The notes beneath the pieces are model-generated. The model did not search any database. It worked only from the letters and a program-made list of their open reading frames with translations, and was not told where the DNA came from. This document shows positions 1 to 6,096 of a stretch of 42,402 nt of DNA, in pieces. The translations under genes and the position numbers were made by a program. Each line of letters opens with the position of its first letter. Position 1 is the stretch's first letter. Origin of the DNA: Thiomonas intermedia. Lineage in GTDB: Bacteria; Pseudomonadota; Gammaproteobacteria; Burkholderiales; Burkholderiaceae_C. Location: assembly GCF_002028405.1 (NCBI RefSeq), contig NZ_CP020047.1:1-42402 (forward strand). Reading direction: 5' to 3'.

Positions 1-681
1 ATGGCGACAAAGAAAGCAGACACCCCGGCCGCGCCGGTCAAGGTGGCCCGCATCTACATGCGGGTCAGCACTGACGCGCAGGACTTGGCCCGGCAAGAGG
101 CCATCGCCACGTCGGCCAGGGCGGCGGGCTACTACGTCGCCGGCATCTACCGCGAAAAGGCGTCGGGCGCTCGCGCGGATCGCGTCGAGCTGCTGCGCAT
201 GATTGATGATCTGCAACCCGGTGAAGCCGTGGTTGCGGAGAAAATCGACCGCATCAGCCGCTTGCCCCTGGAAGACGCCGAAAAGTTGGTGGCCTCGATC
301 CGCGCGAAGGGCGCACGTCTGGCGGTGCCCGGCATCATCGACCTGGGCGAACTGGCGGCCGGCACGCAGGGCGTGGCCCGCATCGTCCTCGAGTCGGTGC
401 AAGACATGCTCTTGAAGCTGGCCTTGCAAATGGCGCATGACGACTACGAAGACCGGCGCGAACGCCAGCGCCAGGGCATCGAATTGGCGAAGGCTGCGGG
501 CCGCTACGCCGGCCGCACGCCTGACACGGCCATGCACGAACGCATCGCGGCACTGCGAGCGGGCGGCAACAGCATCGCGGAAACCGCGAAGCTGGCCGGG
601 TGCAGTCAAAGCCAAGTCAAGCGCGTGTGCGCGCTGCTGCGGGCGCACGCTGGCGACAAAGGCGAGCTGGCCAGGACGTGA
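1..681 (+). CDS. Serine recombinase (resolvase/invertase family)
   Basis: Small serine site-specific recombinase of 226 residues, expected to resolve plasmid multimers. Residues 15-25 hold the family start YMRVST with nucleophile Ser23; KIDRISRLPLED (about 81-92) fits the conserved catalytic-domain region; the C-terminal part (about 180-210, AETAKLAGCSQSQVKRV) reads as a helix-turn-helix. If the molecule is circular the frame stays open upstream: ATG at 42376 would add nine residues. The start at base 1 has an AAAGG Shine-Dalgarno-like stretch about 8 bases before it across the join, and a likely promoter at 42340-42367 lies too close for the upstream ATG, so base 1 is preferred. Its stop codon lies inside a 44-bp repeat element (650-693). 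No cognate res site was identified. Confidence 0.9.
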   Translation: MATKKADTPAAPVKVARIYMRVSTDAQDLARQEAIATSARAAGYYVAGIYREKASGARADRVELLRMIDDLQPGEAVVAEKIDRISRLPLEDAEKLVASIRAKGARLAVPGIIDLGELAAGTQGVARIVLESVQDMLLKLALQMAHDDYEDRRERQRQGIELAKAAGRYAGRTPDTAMHERIAALRAGGNSIAETAKLAGCSQSQVKRVCALLRAHAGDKGELART

Positions 682-693
682 GGCTGTCACCAT
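650..693. repeat. 44-bp palindrome-ended element, copy 1
   Basis: Ends CTGGCGACA and TGTCACCAT; core contains GAGCTGGCCAGG. It spans the 3' end and stop codon of the resolvase gene, so it supplies the last coding residues. Confidence 0.75.
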
Positions 694-712
694 CGCAAGA
701 CAGCTTCAGCGC
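694..712 (+). repeat. Solitary iteron-like sequence
   Basis: CGCAAGACAGCTTCAGCGC matches the oriV iterons at 33746-33877 in 17 of 19 positions and directly abuts 44-bp element copy 1. It is far from oriV and may be an extra RepA binding site or a relic. Confidence 0.55.
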
Positions 713-713
713 G

Positions 714-736
714 AAAAAAAACCCGGTCGAACCGGG
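714..736 (-). terminator. Rho-independent terminator of the leftward small-gene operon
   Basis: Read on the minus strand, CCCGGT, a 3-base loop and ACCGGG are followed by eight T. It sits just past the stop of the 758-997 gene. Confidence 0.75.
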
Positions 737-757
737 CAAGACATCGGCATTCTGCGG

Positions 758-997
758 TCACTCGAAGCCGGCCGGGGCATCGAAGAACGAAGGGCCGGGC
801 ACGGCCTGGACGTACTCGAAGGCATAGCCGAAATCGTCGTCATGATCTTGCCCGGACGTGTCGCCCGCCTTGAGCCGTGCAAGCACGGTTTCAAGCTGGG
901 CGACGATGGCGGCTTTGTCGCTGTGCCGCGTGCCCTGTAGCTTGATCGTCAGTTGCTGCAAGGGGTAGGCGTGCGCGATCCAGTTTTCATTGCTCAT
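758..997 (-). CDS. Hypothetical protein, 79 aa
   Basis: I do not recognise this gene. It encodes a small acidic soluble protein beginning MSNENWIAHAYPL, with an Asp-rich stretch (GQDHDDDFGYAFEY) near residues 50-62. The start at 997 is chosen because GGAGA lies about 7 bases upstream; a longer reading to 1063 would overlap the upstream gene and lacks such a site. It is the last gene of the leftward run of small genes from 3572 and is followed by a clear terminator. No signal peptide or membrane segment is visible. Function unknown. Confidence 0.6.
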   Translation of the reverse strand: MSNENWIAHAYPLQQLTIKLQGTRHSDKAAIVAQLETVLARLKAGDTSGQDHDDDFGYAFEYVQAVPGPSFFDAPAGFE

Positions 998-1022
998 TGG
1001 TGGTTCTCCTGTGGTTGGTGGG

Positions 1023-1400
1023 TCAAAGACCGGGCGGGCAATCTGGCGACGACAGCGAGACAACGGCCTTCACCTCGCCATTGCAAAACGGGCTGTTCTT
1101 CATCTTGTAGGCGCGCGTCATCTTGACGGCGGCCGTCTTGTCGTTCTTGATGCGCTGCTCGATGTCGCGCAGCTCGGACAGCTTGGCCGGCGACGGCTCC
1201 GGGAACGCCTTTCGCCAGTCGCTGGCGAACTCGCTCACGGCGGCGTCATTCATGGCCTGTAGGCCGGTCAAGATGGCGTCCTGGCTCTCGATGCGCTGCG
1301 CTGCATAGCGGGCCTGCTCGGCGCGCTCGTCCGACCCGCCAAGGTCAACCAGCGCGGCAACCGCGACGAAGGCCAGGACAACCAAAATCAGTTTGAACAT
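1023..1400 (-). CDS. Membrane-anchored hypothetical protein, 125 aa
   Basis: Not recognised. Residues 2-18 (LILVVLAFVAVAAL) form one hydrophobic segment, so the protein is probably anchored in the inner membrane or exported, with the remaining charged, helical region (about 22-125) in the periplasm. Two Cys lie near the C-terminus (PFCNGE, SPDCPPGL) and could pair. The start is supported by GAGG about 8 bases upstream. It lies between a lipoprotein gene (1411-1635) and the 79-aa gene in the same leftward run, which suggests a cell-envelope role, perhaps surface or entry exclusion, but that is a guess. Confidence 0.65.
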   Translation of the reverse strand: MFKLILVVLAFVAVAALVDLGGSDERAEQARYAAQRIESQDAILTGLQAMNDAAVSEFASDWRKAFPEPSPAKLSELRDIEQRIKNDKTAAVKMTRAYKMKNSPFCNGEVKAVVSLSSPDCPPGL

Positions 1401-1410
1401 GGGCGGAACC

Positions 1411-1635
1411 TCACTTCTTCTTCCAATCGACGTAAGAGGGGCGAATCACGATGTTCGGATTGAACATCAGGCCGCGCGGGGTGACATTGACGCCCAGCGA
1501 ACCGGACACGGGCAGGCCGCCAATGTTGTGCATGCGGTAGCCGGTGCCGCCGTAGTAGTACGGGCCGCCGTTCGTGGCGCAGCCACTGAGAACGGCCAGC
1601 AGCAGGGGCAGGGCGATCATGCGCAGGGTCTTCAT
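1411..1635 (-). CDS. Small lipoprotein, 74 aa
   Basis: A predicted lipoprotein: residues 1-19 are a short signal peptide ending in the lipobox LSGC, giving a mature protein starting at Cys19. The mature part is rich in Gly and Tyr (GGPYYYGGTGYRMHN) and ends in KKK. A good ribosome site (GGAGA, about 10 bases upstream) supports the start at 1635. Function unknown; small plasmid lipoproteins next to transfer genes often act in exclusion or outer-membrane assembly, but nothing here shows which. Confidence 0.7.
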   Translation of the reverse strand: MKTLRMIALPLLLAVLSGCATNGGPYYYGGTGYRMHNIGGLPVSGSLGVNVTPRGLMFNPNIVIRPSYVDWKKK

Positions 1636-1653
1636 GGTGTTGGCTCTCCTGAG

Positions 1654-1929
1654 CTAAAGCGCGCCTTGGCCGGGCTGCCAGTCCGTCATATCGACGGTGA
1701 CAACCCGAAAGCCGATGTCGCGCAGCAATTTAAGGGCGGTGCCGGGGTCACTGAAAGCGCGGGCCGTGGTGTCCGAATGGCGCACCAAAACAACCCGGTC
1801 GCCGCCCTTCGTATCGGCCACGGCATGAAAGCGTTTGCCGGTCGCCACGACTCGCGCGGCGGCCAAGCCGCCCGCGTGAAACGTCGTGCGAAGCTGTTCA
1901 AGGGTCATCGACTGCATGGCGCGGTTCAC
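1654..1929 (-). CDS. Small conserved plasmid protein, possibly ParC-like
   Basis: About 84-91 residues. The pattern MTLEQLRTTFHAGGL at the start and FSDPGTALKLLRDIGF near residues 60-76 recalls the small partition-associated ParC-type proteins of IncP-like plasmids; this is recognition by eye and weak. Three starts are possible: GTG at 1929, overlapping the upstream stop as GTGA, and ATG at 1917 or 1908. The last gives the family-like MTLEQ start but none has a strong ribosome site, so translational coupling to the upstream gene is likely. No membrane segment. Confidence 0.55.
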   Translation of the reverse strand: MNRAMQSMTLEQLRTTFHAGGLAAARVVATGKRFHAVADTKGGDRVVLVRHSDTTARAFSDPGTALKLLRDIGFRVVTVDMTDWQPGQGAL

Positions 1930-2192
1930 TCGGTCGGGTTCACGGTTTCAACGATCAAATCCGCCAGCTCGGCGGTGAAGGTCGCGGGCTTGCCGGTGGC
2001 GCTCTCGAAGGCTCCCAGCTCCCACGACAGGGGCGCGGCGGTGCTGCCGTTCAAGTTGTCTTCCATGACGCCAAGGCATTCCATGCGGCACGCCTCGGCG
2101 TTCACGTCGGGCCGGGCCTGGGCGGCCAGGAACGCGGCGAAACGCTCCGCGCCGGTCGGGGTGAAGTCGTGTATCTGCTGATAGGTTTCCAT
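1926..2192 (-). CDS. Hypothetical protein, 88 aa
   Basis: Not recognised. A soluble acidic protein beginning METYQQIHDFTPTGAERF, with two Cys-containing positions (ACRMECLG, about 34-41). A strong AGGAGG ribosome site lies about 8 bases before the ATG at 2192, which fixes the start. Its stop overlaps the GTG of the next gene (1929). Part of the leftward cluster of small genes. Confidence 0.6.
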   Translation of the reverse strand: METYQQIHDFTPTGAERFAAFLAAQARPDVNAEACRMECLGVMEDNLNGSTAAPLSWELGAFESATGKPATFTAELADLIVETVNPTE

Positions 2193-2212
2193 CGTCTTGC
2201 CTCCTGAGTGGG

Positions 2213-2350
2213 TTAGCGGCGCGACACGGACAATTCCGCGTCGTCCGGTACGTCGTACTTGCTGAACGCGGCGAGCCGCGCCAGTGCTTCGGTTTCCTCG
2301 TTGACGGTGCCGACATAGCGGCCGTCCACGTACACATTCCATTCCTTCAT
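2213..2350 (-). CDS. Very small hypothetical protein, 45 aa
   Basis: Reads MKEWNVYVDGRYVGTVNEET and ends SVSRR. The first 20 residues look like a compact beta-hairpin followed by a helix. Its ATG overlaps the stop of the upstream 142-aa gene as ATGA, the usual sign of translational coupling, which is the main support for it being real. Function unknown. Confidence 0.55.
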   Translation of the reverse strand: MKEWNVYVDGRYVGTVNEETEALARLAAFSKYDVPDDAELSVSRR

Positions 2351-2775
2351 TGCATTGCCCTTGCTTTGGTGACTGGTGCATCGAGGCCTGGCGGCGTTTC
2401 TGTCGCCAAGTCGAGTAGATCGAGCTGGGGCAGCTTCGCGCGGGCCTTGGCGGCCTTGCGCTCGGCCTTCTGCTGTTCCCACTTGCGCGACGACTCGCGC
2501 AGCTCGGCGGCGTACTGCTCGCGGTGCGCGCGGTCGCGTGCATCCTGCCGGGCGCGCAGCGTCGGCAAGAGCAAGCGGCGAAAACAGGGGTTCCAAGTGA
2601 ACACCGACCACCACGCGCCGTTATGCGGGCGATAGGCCGGGTTCGTCTCGGCGCACTTGCGCCAGAACGCCACCAGTCGCGCCCGCTCGGCCAGAAGGTC
2701 GATGCCCTGGCCGCGCCGCAATGCCTGCCGGCGTGCCCGCACGGCCTTTGCTTCGGTGGTGTCTGCGTAGCGCAT
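2347..2775 (-). CDS. Hypothetical basic protein, 142 aa
   Basis: Not recognised. A strongly basic, helical protein: an Arg-rich N-terminus (AVRARRQALRRGQG), an aromatic stretch (NGAWWSVFTWNPCFRRLLLP, about 52-71), then a long charged helix (about 75-115) rich in Arg, Lys, Glu and Ala. AAGGGG lies upstream of the ATG at 2775. Its 3' end contains 44-bp element copy 2 (2366-2409), so the last residues (ETPPGLDAPVTKARA) may be element-derived and not part of the ancestral protein. DNA or RNA binding is possible from composition only. Confidence 0.55.
   Translation of the reverse strand: MRYADTTEAKAVRARRQALRRGQGIDLLAERARLVAFWRKCAETNPAYRPHNGAWWSVFTWNPCFRRLLLPTLRARQDARDRAHREQYAAELRESSRKWEQQKAERKAAKARAKLPQLDLLDLATETPPGLDAPVTKARAMQ
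2366..2409. repeat. 44-bp palindrome-ended element, copy 2
   Basis: Ends TTGGTGACT and TGTCGCCAA, core GCATCGAGGCCTGGCGGCG. Almost the same as the copy in virD4 (21808-21851), differing at only a few positions. Inside the 3' end of the 142-aa gene. Confidence 0.75.
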
Positions 2776-2784
2776 GGCGGCCCC

Positions 2785-3021
2785 TTAGTAGCCCTGTTTC
2801 GACAGCTCGGCCGTGACGGCCTTGCTCACGATTTCGGCCTGCGCGTCGGTGAAGGTCGAGCGGATCGCATTCAGCGCAGCAGCGGCGGCCATCGCCTTGG
2901 CGAAGTCGGCGCGCAGCTCGCGCACGGCCTTGGTTTCGCCCGTCTCGGCCAGACGGCGGTAAATGTTGGCCCACTCGCCCCACGTCGGGGTTATGTCGAT
3001 GGTGTTCGGGGTCTGGCTCAT
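2785..3021 (-). CDS. Hypothetical protein, 78 aa
   Basis: Not recognised. Begins MSQTPNTIDITPTWGEWANI and continues as an Ala-rich amphipathic helical protein (AVRELRADFAKAMAAAAAL). GGAGA about 8 bases before the ATG at 3021 supports this start over an upstream one at 3060. A related layout (short N-terminal tail, then W-x-x-W and helices) is seen in many small plasmid proteins of unknown role. It lies between the 142-aa and 46-aa genes on the same strand. Confidence 0.55.
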   Translation of the reverse strand: MSQTPNTIDITPTWGEWANIYRRLAETGETKAVRELRADFAKAMAAAAALNAIRSTFTDAQAEIVSKAVTAELSKQGY

Positions 3022-3046
3022 GGCGGCTTCTCCGGTGTGGTTCGAT

Positions 3047-3060
3047 TTGGTCATGGACAA
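3047..3060. promoter_or_regulatory. Degenerate copy of the TTGGTCATGACCAA palindrome
   Basis: TTGGTCATGGACAA has two mismatches to the perfect palindrome, but the flanks (AT before, ATTTCG after) match the copy in parB at 30458-30477, suggesting a shared origin. Confidence 0.4.
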
Positions 3061-3077
3061 ATTTCGCGGCGCTGCGC

Positions 3078-3218
3078 TTAGGCGGCTGCGCGCTCGTCGT
3101 CTTCCAGCAGGTCAAGCAACCGGCCGAAGTCGCGCATGGTCATCAACGGCACCTTGCAGGGCTTGCCCGTCGCAAAGGCAAGTCGAATCTGTTCGGCAAT
3201 CTTGTTAATATCCGGCAT
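3078..3218 (-). CDS. Very small hypothetical protein, 46 aa
   Basis: A 46-residue frame starting MPDINKIAEQIRLAFATGKP and ending LLEDDERAAA. It is short, but has a GGAAG ribosome site about 7 bases upstream, lies in line with the other leftward genes and has typical amphipathic helix composition. Function unknown. A hairpin (CCCCGG ... CCGGGG, 3256-3282) lies in the gap before it. Confidence 0.5.
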   Translation of the reverse strand: MPDINKIAEQIRLAFATGKPCKVPLMTMRDFGRLLDLLEDDERAAA

Positions 3219-3305
3219 CGCTTCACTTCCTTAGAACTGGTGGTTGGCGGTCACTCCCCGGATGGTTGCAGCCATGCCGGGGAATCTTGTTTCTGCGTCC
3301 TGGGC

Positions 3306-3572
3306 TTACTCGGCGGCGGTGTCGAGCTGGCCGTCGAAGTCGTTTTCGATCAGACTTTCAAGGTCTTCAATGACCTGTTCAAGCGCGGCAATCGCGGCGT
3401 CTGCCTTCTCGCCTTTCTCGCCCTCGCCGAACGATTCCGGCATGTTGTCGCGGTACTCCTGTTCGTCGTCGCGGATCGCCTCCACGTCGGTCTTGATGTT
3501 CTCGGCTTCGGACAGCAGGACGGCAATGCGGCCCTTGATGTTCTCGATCTGCTTGCGGCGCTCGTTGTTCAT
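3306..3572 (-). CDS. Coiled-coil hypothetical protein, 88 aa
   Basis: A small acidic, almost entirely helical protein: two heptad-like segments (about 5-35 and 55-85) rich in Ile, Leu and Glu are joined by a polar turn (DNMPESFGEGEKGEK). AAGGAG lies 8 bases before the ATG at 3572. It is the first gene of the leftward small-gene run, directly downstream of an operator-type promoter at 3610-3628, so it is probably under the plasmid-wide repressor. Composition suggests a dimerising partner protein; function unknown. Confidence 0.65.
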   Translation of the reverse strand: MNNERRKQIENIKGRIAVLLSEAENIKTDVEAIRDDEQEYRDNMPESFGEGEKGEKADAAIAALEQVIEDLESLIENDFDGQLDTAAE

Positions 3573-3609
3573 GGCTGTAGCTCCTTACCAAATTGCCCGT
3601 TGTGTGATT

Positions 3610-3628
3610 CCATTATATACCATCCTGG
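3610..3628 (-). promoter_or_regulatory. 19-bp operator over the -10 of the leftward small-gene operon
   Basis: On the minus strand CCAGGATGGTATATAATGG, with TATAAT inside. Same family as the sites at 6043, 9193, 15043, 25880 and 36453. The -35 is poor (TGTTTT). Confidence 0.65.
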
Positions 3629-3680
3629 TAGATGAAAACACACAAACGCGGCTTTATTTCTGCCTAAACGTGGTGGCCGG

Positions 3681-4229
3681 TTAGGCGTACCACGACACAC
3701 TAAGCGGCCGACCATCCCACTTGCTGAGACTGCCAGGGGCCGTCTTGCCACCAGTGAGGCAGTGCAGGCCGGCCGCGCGGTGCGTGGCCTCCTTGGCGGT
3801 CGCCTGGAACTGGCCCGGCTTCGCAATGGCTCGGCCGCTCATGCTGCCCGCTCCGCTCTCGGTGACTTCCTTTTCGATCTGGCGCACGACGGCCGACCGG
3901 CCAGACGGCACGCGGACAACCTCGAAAAAATCGACGTTGGTTTGCTCGTAGCCCCAGCACGAATAAACGATGTCGCCCACGGCCAAGCCATGCCCGGTTT
4001 CACGGCGGGCGCGCTTCCAGTCTTCCGCCTCGGTTTGCTGCTTCACGAAGTCGGCAAGGTTCGCGTCCCGGCGTTCTTCGCTCGGGAAGGCATAGAACCG
4101 GGCCGGCTTGCTCTGGCGGCCCTTGTAGGCCACAAATGCCGGGCCTCGGTCGCTCTGGTAGCAGTAGGCGACGACGGCAGCGGCGGGGAATTCGCGGGTT
4201 TCGGCGTTGGCTGGAATGAAACGGGTCAT
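3681..4229 (-). CDS. Hypothetical plasmid protein, 182 aa
   Basis: Not recognised. Soluble, mixed alpha/beta: MTRFIPANAETREFPAAAVVAY opens a beta-rich part with aromatic residues (AYCYQSDRGPAFVAYKGRQ), followed by a charged helix (SEERRDANLADFVKQQTEAEDWKRARR, split across about 50-76) and a segment with VGDIVYSCWGYEQTNVDFF. The C-terminus (SKWDGRPLSVSWYA) is aromatic. A strong AAAGGAG site supports the start at 4229. It lies just downstream of the 100-aa gene that carries the duplicated leader, and probably shares its transcript. No signal peptide. Confidence 0.65.
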   Translation of the reverse strand: MTRFIPANAETREFPAAAVVAYCYQSDRGPAFVAYKGRQSKPARFYAFPSEERRDANLADFVKQQTEAEDWKRARRETGHGLAVGDIVYSCWGYEQTNVDFFEVVRVPSGRSAVVRQIEKEVTESGAGSMSGRAIAKPGQFQATAKEATHRAAGLHCLTGGKTAPGSLSKWDGRPLSVSWYA

Positions 4230-4249
4230 GGTCTAGGCTCCTTTGGCGG

Positions 4250-4552
4250 TCAAACGATGTAAGAGGGCAGGGCGGCATCGGGGTCGATAGGCCCGGCCAT
4301 CAGCTCGTTGGTTTCGTTGTCGTACACCTCGACCCAATAGCCCTGACGCCAGAAATTCCGCGCGTGCCCGTTGGCCTTGGTGCGATCAATGGCGACGTGG
4401 TAGTCATGCAGATTGCCGCGCTCGGCGGTGTTTTCCGGGTTCGTGACACTGGCCTCGATGCGGTAGCTCTTGAGGTTTTGGGCTTCAACACTTGCTTTGC
4501 TAGATGCTTGAGCCGGGGTGTTTTGCTTTTGAATTTGTGATTGGTGCGTCAT
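4250..4552 (-). CDS. Hypothetical protein with leader duplicated from the ArdC-N gene, 100 aa
   Basis: The first 19 residues (MTHQSQIQKQNTPAQASSK) and all upstream DNA to 5041 are identical to the start of the ArdC-N/DUF3560 gene (36472-37821); after Lys19 the two proteins are unrelated. The remainder (about 25-100) is a small domain with NLHDYHVAIDRTKANGHARNFWRQGYW and ends LPSYIV. The sharp switch from identity to no similarity shows recombination placed one promoter and N-terminus in front of two genes. Start chosen at the shared ATG. Function unknown; shared expression with the antirestriction-like protein is likely. Confidence 0.65.
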   Translation of the reverse strand: MTHQSQIQKQNTPAQASSKASVEAQNLKSYRIEASVTNPENTAERGNLHDYHVAIDRTKANGHARNFWRQGYWVEVYDNETNELMAGPIDPDAALPSYIV

Positions 4553-5041
4553 GTCGGTATCCGCCTTTCGTTGTGTGAACTTGCTTCGCTGAGTGCCTTT
4601 CGCCGTGAAGCCCGTAGGTGGGCCGGACAGGACAGCGCGGAAAGGGAGAAACCGGAAGCCGCAGCGCAAGGGAGCGCAGCGAGTGCGAACGGGTGAGGAT
4701 TTCAGGGCGCAGCCCGGCCCTTGGAGCGATGGCATGGCCGGACTACCGTTTAGGGCAGGCGAAAGGTATTCAGCGAAGCCGCACAACCCGCAGCAAGGCG
4801 GCCTGGACGTGACCACGGCCTAATTCAGCGGGAACCGCTGTAACAGGCGGGCAGCGCCCGCCTTGGGGTGTTCAAGGGCGTAAGCCCGGTGGCAGTCTCG
4901 GAACGAGTCTGCCGGTGTCCCTGGAACGCGGCGATTCATCGCGGCGTGGCCTGGAAGGGCAAAGCCCGGTGATGGTGACAACAGATCCGCCGGCGCCGGC
5001 GGGATCTGTCACCAAGGCGGCGGGCCTGGGTCTTTGGTGAC
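4491..5041. repeat. 551-bp direct repeat, copy A
   Basis: Appears identical base for base to 37760-38310 (offset 33269). Includes the first 19 codons of the 100-aa gene, its leader, and 44-bp element copy 3. The right end falls inside copy 4 of the 44-bp family. Confidence 0.9.
4972..5015. repeat. 44-bp palindrome-ended element, copy 3
   Basis: Ends ATGGTGACA and TGTCACCAA; the core is the perfect palindrome GCCGGCGCCGGC with flanking AGATC/GATCT. The same element occurs at 38241 and, inverted, at 25672. Confidence 0.8.
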
Positions 5042-5077
5042 AAAAAGGAGCTGGCCAGGTCGCCGCGGTGTCTCCAA
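5034..5077. repeat. 44-bp palindrome-ended element, copy 4
   Basis: Ends TTGGTGACA and TGTCTCCAA, core GGAGCTGGCCAGG. Nearly identical to copy 20 (38363) and inverted copy 13 (25611). The 551-bp duplication ends at its eighth base. Confidence 0.75.
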
Positions 5078-5146
5078 GGCGGCAACGGGTGCGGGAGTCA
5101 GGGCATGTGGATTTATGGACAATCCGGCGCGGCCGGATTCCGTGCT

Positions 5147-5198
5147 AACCGCTGCGCGGTTCCCTGGTGACAGGGCGATGGACAACCGCGCAGCGGTT
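5147..5198. repeat. Perfect 15-bp inverted repeat
   Basis: AACCGCTGCGCGGTT at 5147-5161 and its exact reverse complement at 5184-5198, 22 bases apart. A smaller inverted repeat (AATCCGGC/GCCGGATT, 5121-5139) lies just before. Confidence 0.7.
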
Positions 5199-5330
5199 GC
5201 CCACACCCTGCCAACAGGTCGCCCGTTGCCCACAAGCTCCACAAGCCGCAACTACTATTTTTTATAGTTTTCCAAGGCAAGAAACCGAAGACCGGCGCGT
5301 CAGGCAGGTGTCAAGGAAATGGTGCCGGCT

Positions 5331-5372
5331 TTGGTGACAGAACTGGCTTTTTTGTCGTCTTTTGGTCGCCAA
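5331..5372. repeat. Palindrome-ended element, copy 5 (42 bp)
   Basis: Ends TTGGTGACA and GGTCGCCAA; the only copy that is 42 and not 44 bp. Its T-rich core differs from the others. Confidence 0.55.
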
Positions 5373-5387
5373 AACGCTATAATTTGG
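5369..5387 (+). promoter_or_regulatory. 19-bp operator with -10, between two 44-bp elements
   Basis: CCAAAACGCTATAATTTGG with TATAAT at 5378-5383. Overlaps the end of element copy 5 and the start of copy 6. What it transcribes is unclear; the next rightward gene starts at 5671. Confidence 0.45.
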
Positions 5388-5427
5388 CGACAGGAAGGGG
5401 CAACCAGGGCGGTAGGGCTGTCGCCAA
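5384..5427. repeat. 44-bp palindrome-ended element, copy 6
   Basis: Ends TTGGCGACA and TGTCGCCAA (perfect inverted 9-mers). Confidence 0.7.
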
Positions 5428-5457
5428 GGTGCCGCCCAGCGCGCGGAGTCGCGCAAC

Positions 5458-5550
5458 CGAGAGGGATTGAAGCCCGAAGGGGTCGAGACTTGGAACAAGG
5501 CTCGATGCGCAGCACGAAAGCCCGTACCCGGCACGGCCGGGGCGAGCATG
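5458..5550. repeat. 93-bp direct repeat, copy A
   Basis: Identical to 38572-38664 (offset 33114). Contains GAAGCCCGAAGGGGTCGAGA and a GC-rich palindromic end (GGCACGGCCGGGGCGAGC). Non-coding in both places. Confidence 0.85.
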
Positions 5551-5600
5551 CTACTTGAGGCTTGCAACATTTTTTCGACCGGATTACTTATGAACGACTA

Positions 5601-5619
5601 CCAAAATACATCGTTTTGG
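5601..5619 (+). promoter_or_regulatory. 19-bp operator upstream of the 5671 gene
   Basis: CCAAAATACATCGTTTTGG, with perfect CCAAAA/TTTTGG arms; a -10 (TAAAAT, 5623-5628) lies just downstream. Confidence 0.55.
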
Positions 5620-5670
5620 CTTTAAAATAGGATGCTTTCAGACATGACCGCACCCAACGACAGGACACAC

Positions 5671-6039
5671 ATGAATCGAACCCCATGTAGTCCCGCCAAC
5701 AGCATTTTGGAGGGCGATCTAGAACTGGCCGTGCAGCAGCAGACGTTAAAAAAACTGACCATTGCTGAGACACCGGACGGCTTCTATGTCGTAGCTCAAT
5801 TGAAATGGGCGGGAAACAAAGAGTGGTATCTGACTACTCGCCGCGAACGCGATCAACCCAGGCTTTTCAAGGACTTGAAGCGCCTGAACGATCATCTGAA
5901 AACGGCTTACCCAACGGATAGCGTAGAGATTTTGAGAAACCAACAGTTACCGCCAGCAGGCGAACCACCGGCCCCTGTGACCGCTGTACCACAACCGGAA
6001 AAGAAGGCCAAGAAGACTACCAAAAAAGGTGATCTATGA
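5671..6039 (+). CDS. Hypothetical protein preceding the transfer operon, 122 aa
   Basis: Not recognised. The core (about 20-85) is a compact domain with aromatic residues (GFYVVAQLKWAGNKEWYLTTRR, split) and RLFKDLKRLNDHLK; the tail (about 95-122) is Pro-rich then very basic (KKAKKTTKKGDL). Start at 5671 is preferred over 5632 or 5644 because AGGA lies 6 bases upstream and the -10 at 5623 leaves no leader for the earlier starts. It ends just before the operator/promoter of virB1, so it is the first rightward gene of the transfer region. A small nucleic-acid-binding or replication-accessory role is possible from the basic tail only. Confidence 0.6.
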   Translation: MNRTPCSPANSILEGDLELAVQQQTLKKLTIAETPDGFYVVAQLKWAGNKEWYLTTRRERDQPRLFKDLKRLNDHLKTAYPTDSVEILRNQQLPPAGEPPAPVTAVPQPEKKAKKTTKKGDL

Positions 6040-6042
6040 TTA

Positions 6043-6061
6043 CCAAGATATGCTATTATGG
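6043..6061 (+). promoter_or_regulatory. 19-bp operator/extended -10 promoter of virB1-topA
   Basis: CCAAGATATGCTATTATGG; TGCTATTAT is an extended -10 (6051-6059). No good -35. Repression through the operator is inferred. Confidence 0.65.
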
Positions 6062-6096
6062 TTCCCGTCAAGATGTGACGAATTGGAGACGGAACC

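Larger units (their letters stand above)
4553..5670. other. Gene-free, repeat-rich segment
   Basis: About 1.1 kb without a credible gene. It contains the leader of the leftward 4250-4552 gene, 44-bp elements at 4972, 5034, 5331 and 5384, inverted repeats at 5121-5139 and 5147-5198, an AT-rich stretch near 5250-5270 resembling one in oriV (ACTACTATTTTTTATAG against ACTACTAGGTATATTTTTT), a 93-bp repeat shared with 38572-38664, and two 19-bp operators. Confidence 0.6.

Noticed and set aside
1393-2181. Plus-strand frame of 262 codons across the small-gene cluster
   Set aside because: The minus strand genes have ribosome sites, a lipobox and coupled starts; the plus frame has none.
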